Below, piece after piece: positions 57,357 to 64,000 of a stretch of DNA of 64,000 bases. The stretch comes from Catellatospora sp. IY07-71 (GTDB taxonomy: Bacteria > Actinomycetota > Actinomycetes > Mycobacteriales > Micromonosporaceae): NCBI RefSeq assembly GCF_018326265.1, contig NZ_AP023360.1, positions 164,501 to 228,500 of the forward strand, given 5' to 3'. A model generated the notes under the pieces. The model was not told where the DNA came from. It searched no databases and saw nothing but the letters and a program-made list of their open reading frames with translations. The position numbers and the translations under genes are program-made. Position 1 is the stretch's first letter. Each line of letters begins with the position of its first letter.

Positions 57357-59339
57357 TCACTCCGCCCGGAGATGGTCCAGGTCGAAGGACCCCGGGCTGA
57401 TCCACAGGTACACCGCGTGCACCTCGGTCAGGGAGGACGGGTCGCAGGACAGGCCGGTCTGCAGGTCCACCTCGACCGTGGTCAGGGCGGTGTCCTGGTT
57501 GACCCAGCTGAACGGGCCCTGGCACCAGGTCCAGGACGGCCCGGTCTGCAGCACGATGCTGGTCGAGGTGCCCGCCGCGCCGGTACGCAGGTCGTACTTG
57601 ACCGACGTCTTGCCGGACAGGTCCACCGGCGCCGGGAAGCTGACCCCGAACCAGCCCCCGTCGGCACCGTCGGCGTGCAGCCCGGCGGCCCCGTCGGTGA
57701 CGAACGACGTCTGCCCGGACAGCGTGCCCGCGTTGGCCTGCCAATTACCCGGCGCCCAGCCCTCCACGCCGGTCTCCCACGAGGCGAGCGGGATCGCGGC
57801 GGTCGGATCCGGCAGCACGGTCACGGTCGCCGTGGCGACGTTGGACAGCCGCGCCGCCGTGTCCCGGATCGTGTAGGACGCCACGGCCTTGCCCGCGAAG
57901 CCCTCGACCGGCGTGAACGTCAGCTCGCCGGATGCCGCCAGCGTGAACACGCCCCCGGCCACGGCCAGGCTGGTCTGCCGCCCGTCCGCCGCCGGGTCCA
58001 GGTCGATCCTGTCGGCCCGGACATGCGTCTGGTACGCGATGTCGTTGGCGGCCGGGCGCAGCACCGCGGTCGTGCCGAACGGCACCACGGCGGTGTCGTG
58101 GTCGGCGACCGGCGGGAACGTGCGCCGCCCGGTCGAGATGATCGTCCCGGCGTTGGTGATCGTCTGGCACACGGTCCCCGGGCAGGCCACCGTGAAGCCG
58201 TCGTAGTCCGGGTACATGGTGCCGTCGTCCTGGATGCCGTTGAGCATCCAGTAGAGGAAGCCGTCGCCCCCGTCGCTCGCGGCGGCTTCCGTCCACTGCT
58301 GGTAGACCGGGTTGCGGGTGGCCTTGTCCCGCCACCCGAACTCGCCGAGGAAGGACGGCTTGCCGATGCGCTTGGCGTCCCGGTGGTGCCGCTTGATCCA
58401 GTCGGCGCCCCACTGGGCGGTGCGGTTGCCCCAGCCGTCCGGGTACAGGTGGAACGAGACCACGTCCACCGCGGGCAGCTTGCCGAGCGCCACCGAGTCG
58501 ACGCCCTCGCCGCAGTTGGTGGTCCAGTCCGCGGACGTGGCGTCGTCGCAGTAGAAGCCCTCGTCACCGACGCCGACCAGGTGCTTCGCGTCGACGCTCT
58601 TGACGTGCCGGGTCATCTCGTCGGCCCAGGCGGTGAGCGTGGCCGGGGTGCACGACGCCGACGGCGGGTAGAGGCCGGAGCCCTTGCAGCGCGGCTCGTT
58701 GCCGAGTTCCCACAGCATGACCGCCGGGTCGTCCTTGTACGCCAGCCCGGTCAGCGGGTTCACCCGGTTCAGCAGGTGGGTGATCCAGTCGCGGTACCAG
58801 CCTTTGATGACCGGGTCGGTGTAGAAGTCGTCGTGGTTGTCCGCGCCCGCCCAGCGCACGTACTGGTCGATGCCGCCGAAGTCGGACCAGTTGTTGGTGA
58901 ACGGGATGATCAGCTTGATCCCGCTCTGCCCGGCCCGCCACAGCACGTAGTCGAGCTTCTGCAGGCCGTCCGGCCCGTCGTTGTACGCGGGCCGCGTGCC
59001 GTCCCAGTATTGGAAGTACACGCCGTTCTTCTTGCCCGACACCGAGCCCTGGTCGTCCTGCGTGCCGATGTCGAGCCAGCCCCACGTGCGCAGCACGCTG
59101 AGCCCGGCGCCCTTCGCACGGGCGAACACGTCGTCGACCATCGCCGGCGACGAGTACATCAGGTAGTAGTTGTTGGTCCCGGCGAACCGGAACCGCTTGC
59201 CGTCGAGCGTGAGGTCGCTGCCGTGGCGGGTGACGAACCCGCCGCCGGGCGGGGCGGCGGCCGCGGCGGCGCTGCCGCTGCCGGTGCCGAGCAGCAGGAT
59301 CAGCGCCCCGGCGGCGACCGCCAGGATCCGTCTGTTCAT
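57357..59339 (-). CDS. Secreted GH5-type endo-beta-1,4-mannanase with C-terminal binding domain
   Basis: The 660-residue secreted glycoside hydrolase has a signal peptide (about 1-27). The GH5 TIM barrel (about 45-390) carries acid/base Glu215 in LWELGNEPRC and nucleophile Glu333 in FLGEFGW, plus aromatic residues typical of fungal-like mannanases (GH5_7-like pattern). A cadherin/Ig-like linker (about 405-500) and a C-terminal carbohydrate-binding jelly-roll (about 510-655) follow. It should cut mannan or galactomannan backbones outside the cell. The last gene of a locus with an ABC importer and a beta-mannosidase supports mannan use. Confidence 0.88.
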   Translation of the reverse strand: MNRRILAVAAGALILLLGTGSGSAAAAAAPPGGGFVTRHGSDLTLDGKRFRFAGTNNYYLMYSSPAMVDDVFARAKGAGLSVLRTWGWLDIGTQDDQGSVSGKKNGVYFQYWDGTRPAYNDGPDGLQKLDYVLWRAGQSGIKLIIPFTNNWSDFGGIDQYVRWAGADNHDDFYTDPVIKGWYRDWITHLLNRVNPLTGLAYKDDPAVMLWELGNEPRCKGSGLYPPSASCTPATLTAWADEMTRHVKSVDAKHLVGVGDEGFYCDDATSADWTTNCGEGVDSVALGKLPAVDVVSFHLYPDGWGNRTAQWGADWIKRHHRDAKRIGKPSFLGEFGWRDKATRNPVYQQWTEAAASDGGDGFLYWMLNGIQDDGTMYPDYDGFTVACPGTVCQTITNAGTIISTGRRTFPPVADHDTAVVPFGTTAVLRPAANDIAYQTHVRADRIDLDPAADGRQTSLAVAGGVFTLAASGELTFTPVEGFAGKAVASYTIRDTAARLSNVATATVTVLPDPTAAIPLASWETGVEGWAPGNWQANAGTLSGQTSFVTDGAAGLHADGADGGWFGVSFPAPVDLSGKTSVKYDLRTGAAGTSTSIVLQTGPSWTWCQGPFSWVNQDTALTTVEVDLQTGLSCDPSSLTEVHAVYLWISPGSFDLDHLRAE

Positions 59340-59370
59340 GTGCGTGCTCCTAGAGGGATGGAGGGAGGGG

Positions 59371-61821
59371 TCAGGCGCGCGGGATGTCGTTGACGCAGCG
59401 CAGCACCGGCCGGGCGGCCAGGTTGGCGGCGGGCAGGCTCACCGCGCTGGCGACCTTGAAGGTCACCGACTCCCCCGGCAGCAGCGTGACCAGGGCCTGG
59501 TCGACGGTCGCGGCCGGGTCGAGCCGGTCGGGGAACAGGGTCAGGTCGCGCAGGATCGTCCCGGCGGTGACGGTCACCTCGTAGCCGCCGGAGACCGGCT
59601 CGGCCTTCGCCTCGTACCGGGCCGCCGGGTAGTCGATGTCGCGGTCCTCGGCGTAGAACCACCACGCCTGCTGCTCACCTGCGACGGCCCGGAGCAGCTC
59701 GGACCGGGGCTCCTCGGGCAGCGCGACGCCGTCGGGCAGCGGCGTGACCTGCACCGCGCGCGGCGCTACGTCGAGCGCGACCGTGGTCGCCACCAGCGCC
59801 TTGCCACCGAGGTCGTACGAAGTCACGGTCGCCTCGGCCCGCCACGGCCGGTCGGTGTCGTTGGACGCGACCAGCGCCAGGCCCCCGTCGCGCGGCTGCA
59901 CCGTGAGCAGCCGCTCGGCGAACGCGTCGCGCAGCGCGTACCACAGGGGTTTGCGCCGCCCGTCGCCGTCGATCGCGGCCCACGAGGTGACCGGCCAGCA
60001 GTCGTTGAGCTGCCAGACGATCGCACCCATGCAGACCGGCTGGTGCGACCGGAAGTGCTCCAGCGCCAGCCGGATCGCGCGGGCCTGGTTGACCTGCGTG
60101 AGGTAGTGCCAGTCGGCGAAGTCGCGCGGCTCGGGCAGGTGCGCGTCCAGCCCGCGCCGCAGCTTCAGGTCGCCGTCCATCGCCTTCTGGTGGTGCCGCA
60201 TCCCCGGCGAATCGGCCGCCAGCGGCTCATCGGACAGGGCACGGCGCAGCGTGGCGTACGCGGGCGGCGCCTGGAACCCGAACTCGGCGACGAACCGGGG
60301 GATGTAGTCCCGGTAGTGCGTGTAGTCGATCTGGTTCCACACGTCCCAGATGTGCATGGTGCCGTGCGCCGGATCGTTCGGGTGGATGTCCTCGGTGCCC
60401 GACCAGGGGCTGCCCGGCCAGTACGGCCGCGTCGGGTCGAGCGCGGTCACGATCGAGGGCAGCAGCCGGTGGTAGAAGCCCGCGCCCCAGCTGCGCCCGG
60501 CCAGCTTCTCGGGCCAGCCCCAGTCGGCGAAGCCCCAGATGTTCTCGTTGTTGCCGGTCCAGGTCACCAGGCTCGGGTGGGACGCCAGGCGCACCACGTG
60601 CTCGCGCGCCTCCGCCGCGACCTCGGCCGCGAACGGCTCCTCCTCCGGGTACGCCGCACAGGCGAACAGGAAGTCCTGCCCCACCATGAGGCCCAGCTCG
60701 TCGGCGAGGTCGTAGAAGTCCTCCGACTCGTACCGGCCGCCGCCCCACACGCGCAGGTAGTTGAGGTTCGCCGCGCACGCCTGCCTAAACCGCTCGGCCA
60801 GCCGCTCCCGCGTGATCCGGGTGACGAACGCGTCGTCGGGGATCCAGTTGACCCCCTTCACGAACACCGGCACGTCGTTGACCAGCAGCGTGTACGGCGT
60901 ACCGTGCGCGTCCGGGGTGGTGTCGATCCGGACCGAGCGGAAGCCCACCCGGCGCTCCCACCGGTCCAGCTCCCGGCCGCCCTCGCTGGCCAGTACGACG
61001 CGCAGGGGGTAGAGCGGCTGCTCGCCGTACCCGCGCGGCCACCAGCGGCGTACGTCCGGCACGGACAGCCGCAGCACCGCGCCGATGCTGCCCGCGCCGA
61101 TGGTGGCCACCCCGACCACGCCGCCGACCTCGGCGGTGACGGTCAGCGACTCGGTCGAGGCGCGCTCCACGTCGATGTGCACCGCGACCAGGCCGGTGGT
61201 GCCGTCGACGGTGACCTGCGGGCGCACCTGCGCCAGGCGGGCCGTGGACCAGCTGTGCAGCCCGATCGGCTGCCAGATCCCGGCGGTGACCACGGTCGGG
61301 CCCCAGTCCCAGCCGAAGTTGCAGGCCATCTTGCGGATCAGGTTGTACGGCTCGTCGTAGGCCCCCGGCCGCGAGCCGACCTGCCGGGCCATCGCCGCCG
61401 TGTAGTCGTACGGCGAGTCGAAGACCAGGCGCAGGTCGTTGCGGCCGGGGGTGAGCGCCGAGCGCAGGTCGAAGCGGTAGCCGCGGTGCATGTTCGCGGT
61501 GCGCCCGACCTCGGTGCCGTTGAGCGAGATGGTCGCCACGGTGTCCAGGCCGGCGCAGACCAGGTCGATCCGGTCGTCCTCCGGCCCGTTCCACAGGAAG
61601 CTGGTCTCGTACGTCCACCGGGTCTGCCCGATCCACTTCAGCGCGTCCTCGTTGTCGTCGAGGTACGGATCCGGGATGAGCCCGGCCGCCAGCAGGTCGG
61701 TGTGTACGCAGCCGGGCACGGTGGCCGGCACCCGGCTGACCGGCACCGGCGTGTTGCGCGCCGACACCTGCCAGCCGTGGTGGAGCTGGACCATGCTTCT
61801 GGACCGCGACGCCATCATCAC
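59371..61821 (-). CDS. GH2 beta-mannosidase
   Basis: The 816-residue intracellular exo-enzyme releases mannose from manno-oligosaccharides. GH2 domains are in order: N-terminal sugar-binding (SRVPATVPGCVHTDLLAAGLI, the beta-mannosidase-specific opening), immunoglobulin-like, and TIM barrel with acid/base Glu in TWTGNNENIWG and nucleophile Glu in FVAEFGFQAP. ACNFGWDWGPTVV is also diagnostic of beta-mannosidases. No signal peptide. The GTGATGATG start overlaps the permease stop (GTGA), so it is coupled to the transporter. The mannanase follows 31 bases downstream. Confidence 0.93.
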   Translation of the reverse strand: MMMASRSRSMVQLHHGWQVSARNTPVPVSRVPATVPGCVHTDLLAAGLIPDPYLDDNEDALKWIGQTRWTYETSFLWNGPEDDRIDLVCAGLDTVATISLNGTEVGRTANMHRGYRFDLRSALTPGRNDLRLVFDSPYDYTAAMARQVGSRPGAYDEPYNLIRKMACNFGWDWGPTVVTAGIWQPIGLHSWSTARLAQVRPQVTVDGTTGLVAVHIDVERASTESLTVTAEVGGVVGVATIGAGSIGAVLRLSVPDVRRWWPRGYGEQPLYPLRVVLASEGGRELDRWERRVGFRSVRIDTTPDAHGTPYTLLVNDVPVFVKGVNWIPDDAFVTRITRERLAERFRQACAANLNYLRVWGGGRYESEDFYDLADELGLMVGQDFLFACAAYPEEEPFAAEVAAEAREHVVRLASHPSLVTWTGNNENIWGFADWGWPEKLAGRSWGAGFYHRLLPSIVTALDPTRPYWPGSPWSGTEDIHPNDPAHGTMHIWDVWNQIDYTHYRDYIPRFVAEFGFQAPPAYATLRRALSDEPLAADSPGMRHHQKAMDGDLKLRRGLDAHLPEPRDFADWHYLTQVNQARAIRLALEHFRSHQPVCMGAIVWQLNDCWPVTSWAAIDGDGRRKPLWYALRDAFAERLLTVQPRDGGLALVASNDTDRPWRAEATVTSYDLGGKALVATTVALDVAPRAVQVTPLPDGVALPEEPRSELLRAVAGEQQAWWFYAEDRDIDYPAARYEAKAEPVSGGYEVTVTAGTILRDLTLFPDRLDPAATVDQALVTLLPGESVTFKVASAVSLPAANLAARPVLRCVNDIPRA

Positions 61822-62765
61822 GATTTGACCGCACCCTCCATGATGCCGCGGACAATCTGCCTGCCCCCGACGAACAAAAGAACAATCAGTGGCACGGTGG
61901 CCACGAACGCCCCGGCGAGCACCCGCCGGTACAGCACATAGTTACCGCTGGCCAGGTCGAACAGCGCGACCATCGAGGTCGGGAAGTCCGTGCCGCCCAG
62001 CGTGATGAGCGGCCACTGGAAGTCGTTCCAGGTGCCGACGAAGGTGAGCAGGCCGAGCACGGCCAGTGCGGGCCGGATCGCGGGCAGCACGACGCTCCAG
62101 TAGATGCGCATCGTGGTCGCGCCGTCGACGCGCCCCGACTCGATCAGCTCGTCGGGCACCGCGCCGAGGATGAACTGCCGCATGTAGAACACGCCGAACG
62201 CGCTGACCAGGCCGGGCACGATGACCGCGAGCAGGGTGCCGTTCCAGCCGCCCTCGCCGGGCATGTAGCCCATGAGGATGTACAGCGCGACGACGCCGAG
62301 CTGGTTGGGCACGGTCAGCGTCAGGATGACCATCACCATCAGCGCGTTGCTGCCCTTGAAGCGCAGCTTGGCGAAGGCGAACCCGGCCACCGAGCAGAAG
62401 AACAGCACCGAGATCGTGACCACGGTGGACACGATGAAGCTGTTCACCAGCGACTCGGCGAAGTACACGTCCTGCATCGAGAACACCTCGCGCAGGTTGC
62501 GCGAGAACTCGGCGCCGGGCAGGAACTTCGGCGGGATCTCGGCCAGCGCCGCGTCGGTGCTCGTCGCGATGACGAACATCCAGTAGATCGGGTAGATCGC
62601 GATCAGGAAGGTGAGGCTGAGCAGGACGTAGGTCCATACCCCCGCCGGGGTGTCCTGGGGGGCGCGGCCCACCACGGACAGGCCGCCGCGGCGCTTGGGC
62701 GGAGCGGGCGGCGCCGGGCGCGGCCCGGCCTGCCGCACGCTCTGGGTGTCGGTGGTCGTGGTCAC
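61818..62765 (-). CDS. Carbohydrate ABC transporter permease (MalG-like)
   Basis: The 315-residue permease has six helices and the EAA loop ELIESGRVDGATTMRIYWSVVLPAIRPAL split as E-x3-VDGA-x8-LP. It forms a heterodimer with the preceding MalF-like permease and uses a separate, probably shared, MsiK-type ATPase, as is usual in actinomycetes. The GTG at 62765 overlaps the upstream stop by four bases. The open frame upstream to 63059 is only the shadow of the other permease. Confidence 0.92.
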   Translation of the reverse strand: MTTTTDTQSVRQAGPRPAPPAPPKRRGGLSVVGRAPQDTPAGVWTYVLLSLTFLIAIYPIYWMFVIATSTDAALAEIPPKFLPGAEFSRNLREVFSMQDVYFAESLVNSFIVSTVVTISVLFFCSVAGFAFAKLRFKGSNALMVMVILTLTVPNQLGVVALYILMGYMPGEGGWNGTLLAVIVPGLVSAFGVFYMRQFILGAVPDELIESGRVDGATTMRIYWSVVLPAIRPALAVLGLLTFVGTWNDFQWPLITLGGTDFPTSMVALFDLASGNYVLYRRVLAGAFVATVPLIVLLFVGGRQIVRGIMEGAVKS

Positions 62766-63685
62766 CGTCGTCCTCCTCCGAGCCGGCTGGTGAGCAGGGT
62801 GTTGACGGCCGCGACGAGCACGATGATCAGGAACAGCGCCCAGGACATCGCGGCGGCGTAGCCGAGGTTGAGGTTCTTCCAGCCGGTCTTGTAGATCAGC
62901 TGGGCGATGGTCTGCCACTCGCCGTTGGCGCCGCCGGTGGCCGCGGCCGGGTTCGGCTCGAACAGCATCGGCTCGGTGAACAGCTGCAGGCCGCCGATGG
63001 TGGACAGCACCACGGTGAAGATGACGACGGGCAGGATCATCGGCACGGTGATCCGCCACAGCTGCTTCCAGGCGGTCGCGCCGTCCAGCGCGGAGGCCTC
63101 GTAGATGTCACGCGGGATGGTCTGCATCGCGGCCAGGTAGAGCAGCGCGTTGTAGCCGATCCACTTCCAGTTGACCATCGTGGCGATGGCGACCCAGGAC
63201 TGCAGCTTGCCGGCCCGCCAGTCGATCGGATCGTCCATGCCGAACAGCGACAGCACCCAGTTGGCGGTGCCCGTGTCCCGGCCGAACACCACCAGGAAGA
63301 CCAGCGTCGAGGCGGTCACCGGGGTGATGTACGGCAGCAGCATGCTCACCCGGAACCAGATCTTGCCGCGCAGCTGCCGGTTGAGCAGGAACGCGATGCA
63401 GATGGCCAGGAACAGCTGCGGGATGGTGGACAGCACGAAGATGCCGAACGTGTTGTAGAGCGCGTTCCAGAAGTCCTCGTCGGACAGCAGTTTCTCGAAG
63501 TTGCCGAGGCCGGCCCAGCCGTCCTGAGCCGGGTCGTCCAGGCGCCAGGTGCGCAGCGCCACGATCCCGTTGAAGATCAGCGGGAACAGCCCGAAGATCG
63601 CGAACAGGATGAAGAAGGGTGCGATCAGGACGTAAGGCATCTGCTTCACGTCGAAGCGGTGCAGCCGGTGCGAGAGCCCGCGCAC
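62762..63685 (-). CDS. Carbohydrate ABC transporter permease (MalF-like)
   Basis: The 307-residue permease has six helices and EASALDGATAWKQLWRITVPMI, the EAA loop that contacts the ATPase. It belongs to the CUT1 family of oligosaccharide importers. GTG at 63685 has GAGG-like purines (AACGGAGG) 6 bases upstream. Between it and the binding-protein stop (63863) lies a hairpin that may reduce expression of the permeases relative to the binding protein. Confidence 0.92.
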   Translation of the reverse strand: MRGLSHRLHRFDVKQMPYVLIAPFFILFAIFGLFPLIFNGIVALRTWRLDDPAQDGWAGLGNFEKLLSDEDFWNALYNTFGIFVLSTIPQLFLAICIAFLLNRQLRGKIWFRVSMLLPYITPVTASTLVFLVVFGRDTGTANWVLSLFGMDDPIDWRAGKLQSWVAIATMVNWKWIGYNALLYLAAMQTIPRDIYEASALDGATAWKQLWRITVPMILPVVIFTVVLSTIGGLQLFTEPMLFEPNPAAATGGANGEWQTIAQLIYKTGWKNLNLGYAAAMSWALFLIIVLVAAVNTLLTSRLGGGRR

Positions 63686-63802
63686 GATTACCTCCGTTTA
63701 CCGAGGAAGGTCGATATGATTCCGTCGCGGAACGGGGCCGGGCACCGTGGCGCGCCGCGGTGCGGCGGCGCACGGTCCGGCCGGGTTCCGTCGCGGCGGG
63801 CG

Positions 63803-63837
63803 AAGGGGTGGACGCCGTAGGGAGACGCCCACCCCTT
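63803..63837 (-). terminator. Hairpin after the binding-protein gene
   Basis: AAGGGGTGG (63803-63811) pairs with CCACCCCTT (63829-63837). It sits between the solute-binding protein and the first permease of the operon, a place where partial terminators are common. Confidence 0.6.
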
Positions 63838-63862
63838 CTGATCCCCTACGCGAAGCCGCCCG

Positions 63863-64000
63863 TCAGGCCTTCGAGGCCTTGTCGGCTTCCTTCACCGCCT
63901 GCGCCCAGGCGTCACCGGCCTTGGTGGTGCCCGCCTGGACGGAGTTGATGACGTTCTCGACCGCGACGCGGGTCGGGCCGTTCTTCTTGCCGAGGTACTG
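63863..64000 (-). CDS. Extracellular solute-binding protein, C-terminal end (partial)
   Basis: The last 45 codons of a gene continuing beyond the window: QYLGKKNGPTRVAVENVI, then SVQAGTTKAGDAWAQAVKEA and a Lys-rich end. The pattern (Q-AG-x-x-x-x-A-W-x-x-A-x-x-x-A) fits the C-terminus of CUT1 oligosaccharide-binding lipoproteins. It is upstream of the two permeases in the same direction and should bind manno-oligosaccharides for them. Confidence 0.8.
   Translation of the reverse strand, partial: QYLGKKNGPTRVAVENVINSVQAGTTKAGDAWAQAVKEADKASKA

Overview
The window is very GC-rich with almost gap-free coding. GTG and TTG starts are common, and many genes have a TANNNT hexamer 6-8 bases before the start codon. 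It carries actinobacterial hallmarks: a MSMEG-type single-stranded DNA-binding protein, an Ohr/OhrR pair, an XRE-DUF5753/DUF397 pair, an AfsR/SARP-type regulator, NlpC/P60 and M23 wall hydrolases, and class Ia ribonucleotide reductase behind a B12 riboswitch. All of this fits a filamentous actinomycete chromosome, most likely family Micromonosporaceae (Catellatospora/Actinoplanes/Micromonospora type). The family is inferred from protein style and repeat type, not from a marker gene.

Layout. 1-8.7 kb: the 3' end of a class A penicillin-binding protein, a GNAT acetyltransferase, SURF1, a proline-rich membrane protein, an M20 peptidase, a P-loop kinase overlapping cobQ, ssb and an alpha/beta hydrolase. 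8.8-17.9 kb: tRNA-Arg(TCT), a DUF4190/septum-formation-type membrane protein, an M16 peptidase, the ohr-ohrR-enone reductase operon with its operator, a small protein kinase, DUF6082, the DUF397/XRE pair, a PIG-L deacetylase and a small membrane protein. 18.4-21.8 kb: a cyclic-di-AMP riboswitch driving an NlpC/P60 hydrolase, then an IS30-family element inserted in the loop of the terminator shared with a convergent sigma-70 gene. 22.3-26.6 kb: murQ/murR with a TGAAA-N5-TTTCA operator, a thymidylate-kinase-like gene, an MHYT sensor and an HD protein. 26.6-30.5 kb: nrdB-nrdA, transcribed leftward from a cobalamin riboswitch. 30.6-36 kb: rhodanese and GlxA-type regulator (divergent), an AfsR-like regulator without an NTPase domain, and two tandem secreted M23 peptidases.

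36-39 kb: a SUKH-4-like gene and a phytoene/squalene synthase lie between inverted copies of a compound palindromic repeat; the right copy is interrupted by an IS5-family element with a TAA target duplication. 39-46.4 kb: a leftward six-gene sugar operon (ROK repressor, ABC ATPase, permease, binding protein, Gfo/Idh dehydrogenase, sugar isomerase). 46.6-57.2 kb: a beta-galactosidase remnant, a MarR regulator, two paralogous small membrane proteins, a DM13 protein, a two-component system, a lactonase, a GlsB-like protein, a thioesterase, a PLP lyase/decarboxylase with a GPH-type transporter, and ribA. 57.3-64 kb: a mannan-utilisation operon (binding protein, two permeases, GH2 beta-mannosidase, secreted GH5 mannanase).

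The least explained structure is a pair of intergenic palindrome families: A, 61 bp, five copies; B, about 52 bp, four copies. They occur alone or as mirrored composites. The other notable regulatory features are the two riboswitches and the IS-split terminator.
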